Assembly (NCBI GenBank): GCA_049976725.1
Contig: JBMFHR010000028.1
Coordinates: 1 to 12,500, forward strand
DNA length: 12,500 nucleotides
Direction of reading: 5' to 3'
Source: Conexivisphaera sp049976725
GTDB taxonomy: Archaea; Thermoproteota; Nitrososphaeria; Conexivisphaerales; Conexivisphaeraceae
Part shown: one piece after another, positions 12,403 through 12,500 of the stretch
How positions within the stretch are numbered: the first letter of the stretch is position 1
Layout: every line of letters starts with the position of its first letter
The notes under the pieces: generated by a model
Told to the model about the DNA's origin: nothing
Seen by the model: the letters and a program-made list of their open reading frames with translations, nothing else
The model's database searches: none
Translations under genes and position numbers: made by a program

Positions 12403-12500
12403 ATGTCGGCATCGAATCATGTCGCGTGCGTGAACCCAGACGAGCTGGCCCAGCTCGTCCGGAGCAGGAACTACGTCGTACTAGACTGCTGGGCGCCCTG
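12403..12500 (+). CDS. Thioredoxin-like protein, N-terminal part, cut by window edge
   Basis: The first 32 residues of a probable thioredoxin, a cytoplasmic protein disulfide reductant. It starts MSASNHVACVNPDELAQLVR and continues SRNYVVLDCWAP, after which the window ends in TG. The pattern of a helix (DELAQLVRS) followed by a strand 'YVVLDCWAP' is the thioredoxin beta-alpha-beta entry, where the next residues are normally W/T-C-x-x-C; that active site lies beyond the edge and cannot be checked. Start ATG 12403 has a well-placed TATA box. A thioredoxin-fold relative such as a peroxiredoxin-linked protein is possible but less likely. Confidence 0.82.
   Translation, partial: MSASNHVACVNPDELAQLVRSRNYVVLDCWAP

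Overview
The window looks like chromosomal DNA from a thermophilic, strongly GC-rich archaeon, most likely of the Thermoproteota (crenarchaeal/thaumarchaeal side). Reasons: a group II chaperonin (thermosome), an archaeal eIF2B-like protein beside a ribose-1,5-bisphosphate isomerase, TATA-box promoters instead of -35/-10 elements, frequent AGG (Arg) and ATA (Ile) codons, and many GTG/TTG starts. I do not assign a species.

Layout. Positions 1-5586 are on the minus strand: the 5' end of a thermosome gene (1-190, with its own TATA box and Shine-Dalgarno), then a tldD-tldE metalloprotease pair (3022-270, stop codon inside the next gene's Shine-Dalgarno), then a large secreted, C-terminally anchored Ig-like surface protein (5586-3055). 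A divergent intergenic region with a perfect inverted repeat (5649-5667) leads to a small unrecognised plus-strand gene (5714-6136). The gap after it holds a candidate C/D box sRNA on the minus strand (about 6211-6150). A plus-strand pair follows: an aIF2B-like protein (6303-7280) and ribose-1,5-bisphosphate isomerase (7306-8226). The two paralogues share two stretches of perfect nucleotide identity (171 and 55 bp), which suggests recent gene conversion. A MATE/MOP-type flippase-like membrane protein (8268-9890) runs into the 3' end of a convergent MFS transporter (10773-9739). Upstream is a second MFS transporter (12249-10945), divergent from the start of a thioredoxin-like gene (12403 to the edge), with another inverted repeat between them (12309-12326).

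How the parts relate. Thermosome, TldD/TldE and thioredoxin are protein folding and turnover functions, but only tldD-tldE is clearly co-transcribed. R15P isomerase belongs to the archaeal AMP/pentose-bisphosphate pathway that ends in type III RuBisCO; its aIF2B-like partner lacks the catalytic cysteine. The surface protein carries many N-glycosylation sequons and the flippase could serve surface glycan export, but that link is inference.

A consistent genome-wide style is visible: at most transcription-unit starts a TATA-like element is centred about 26 bp before the start codon, which predicts leaderless mRNAs. The thermosome gene and tldE use strong Shine-Dalgarno sequences instead. There is no gene-free stretch above 300 bp. 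I see no CRISPR array, IS element, tRNA, rRNA or obvious new defence system; the most unusual items are the gene-conversion patches, the sRNA candidate, a 22-bp perfect palindrome inside the aIF2B-like gene, and the two putative operators.
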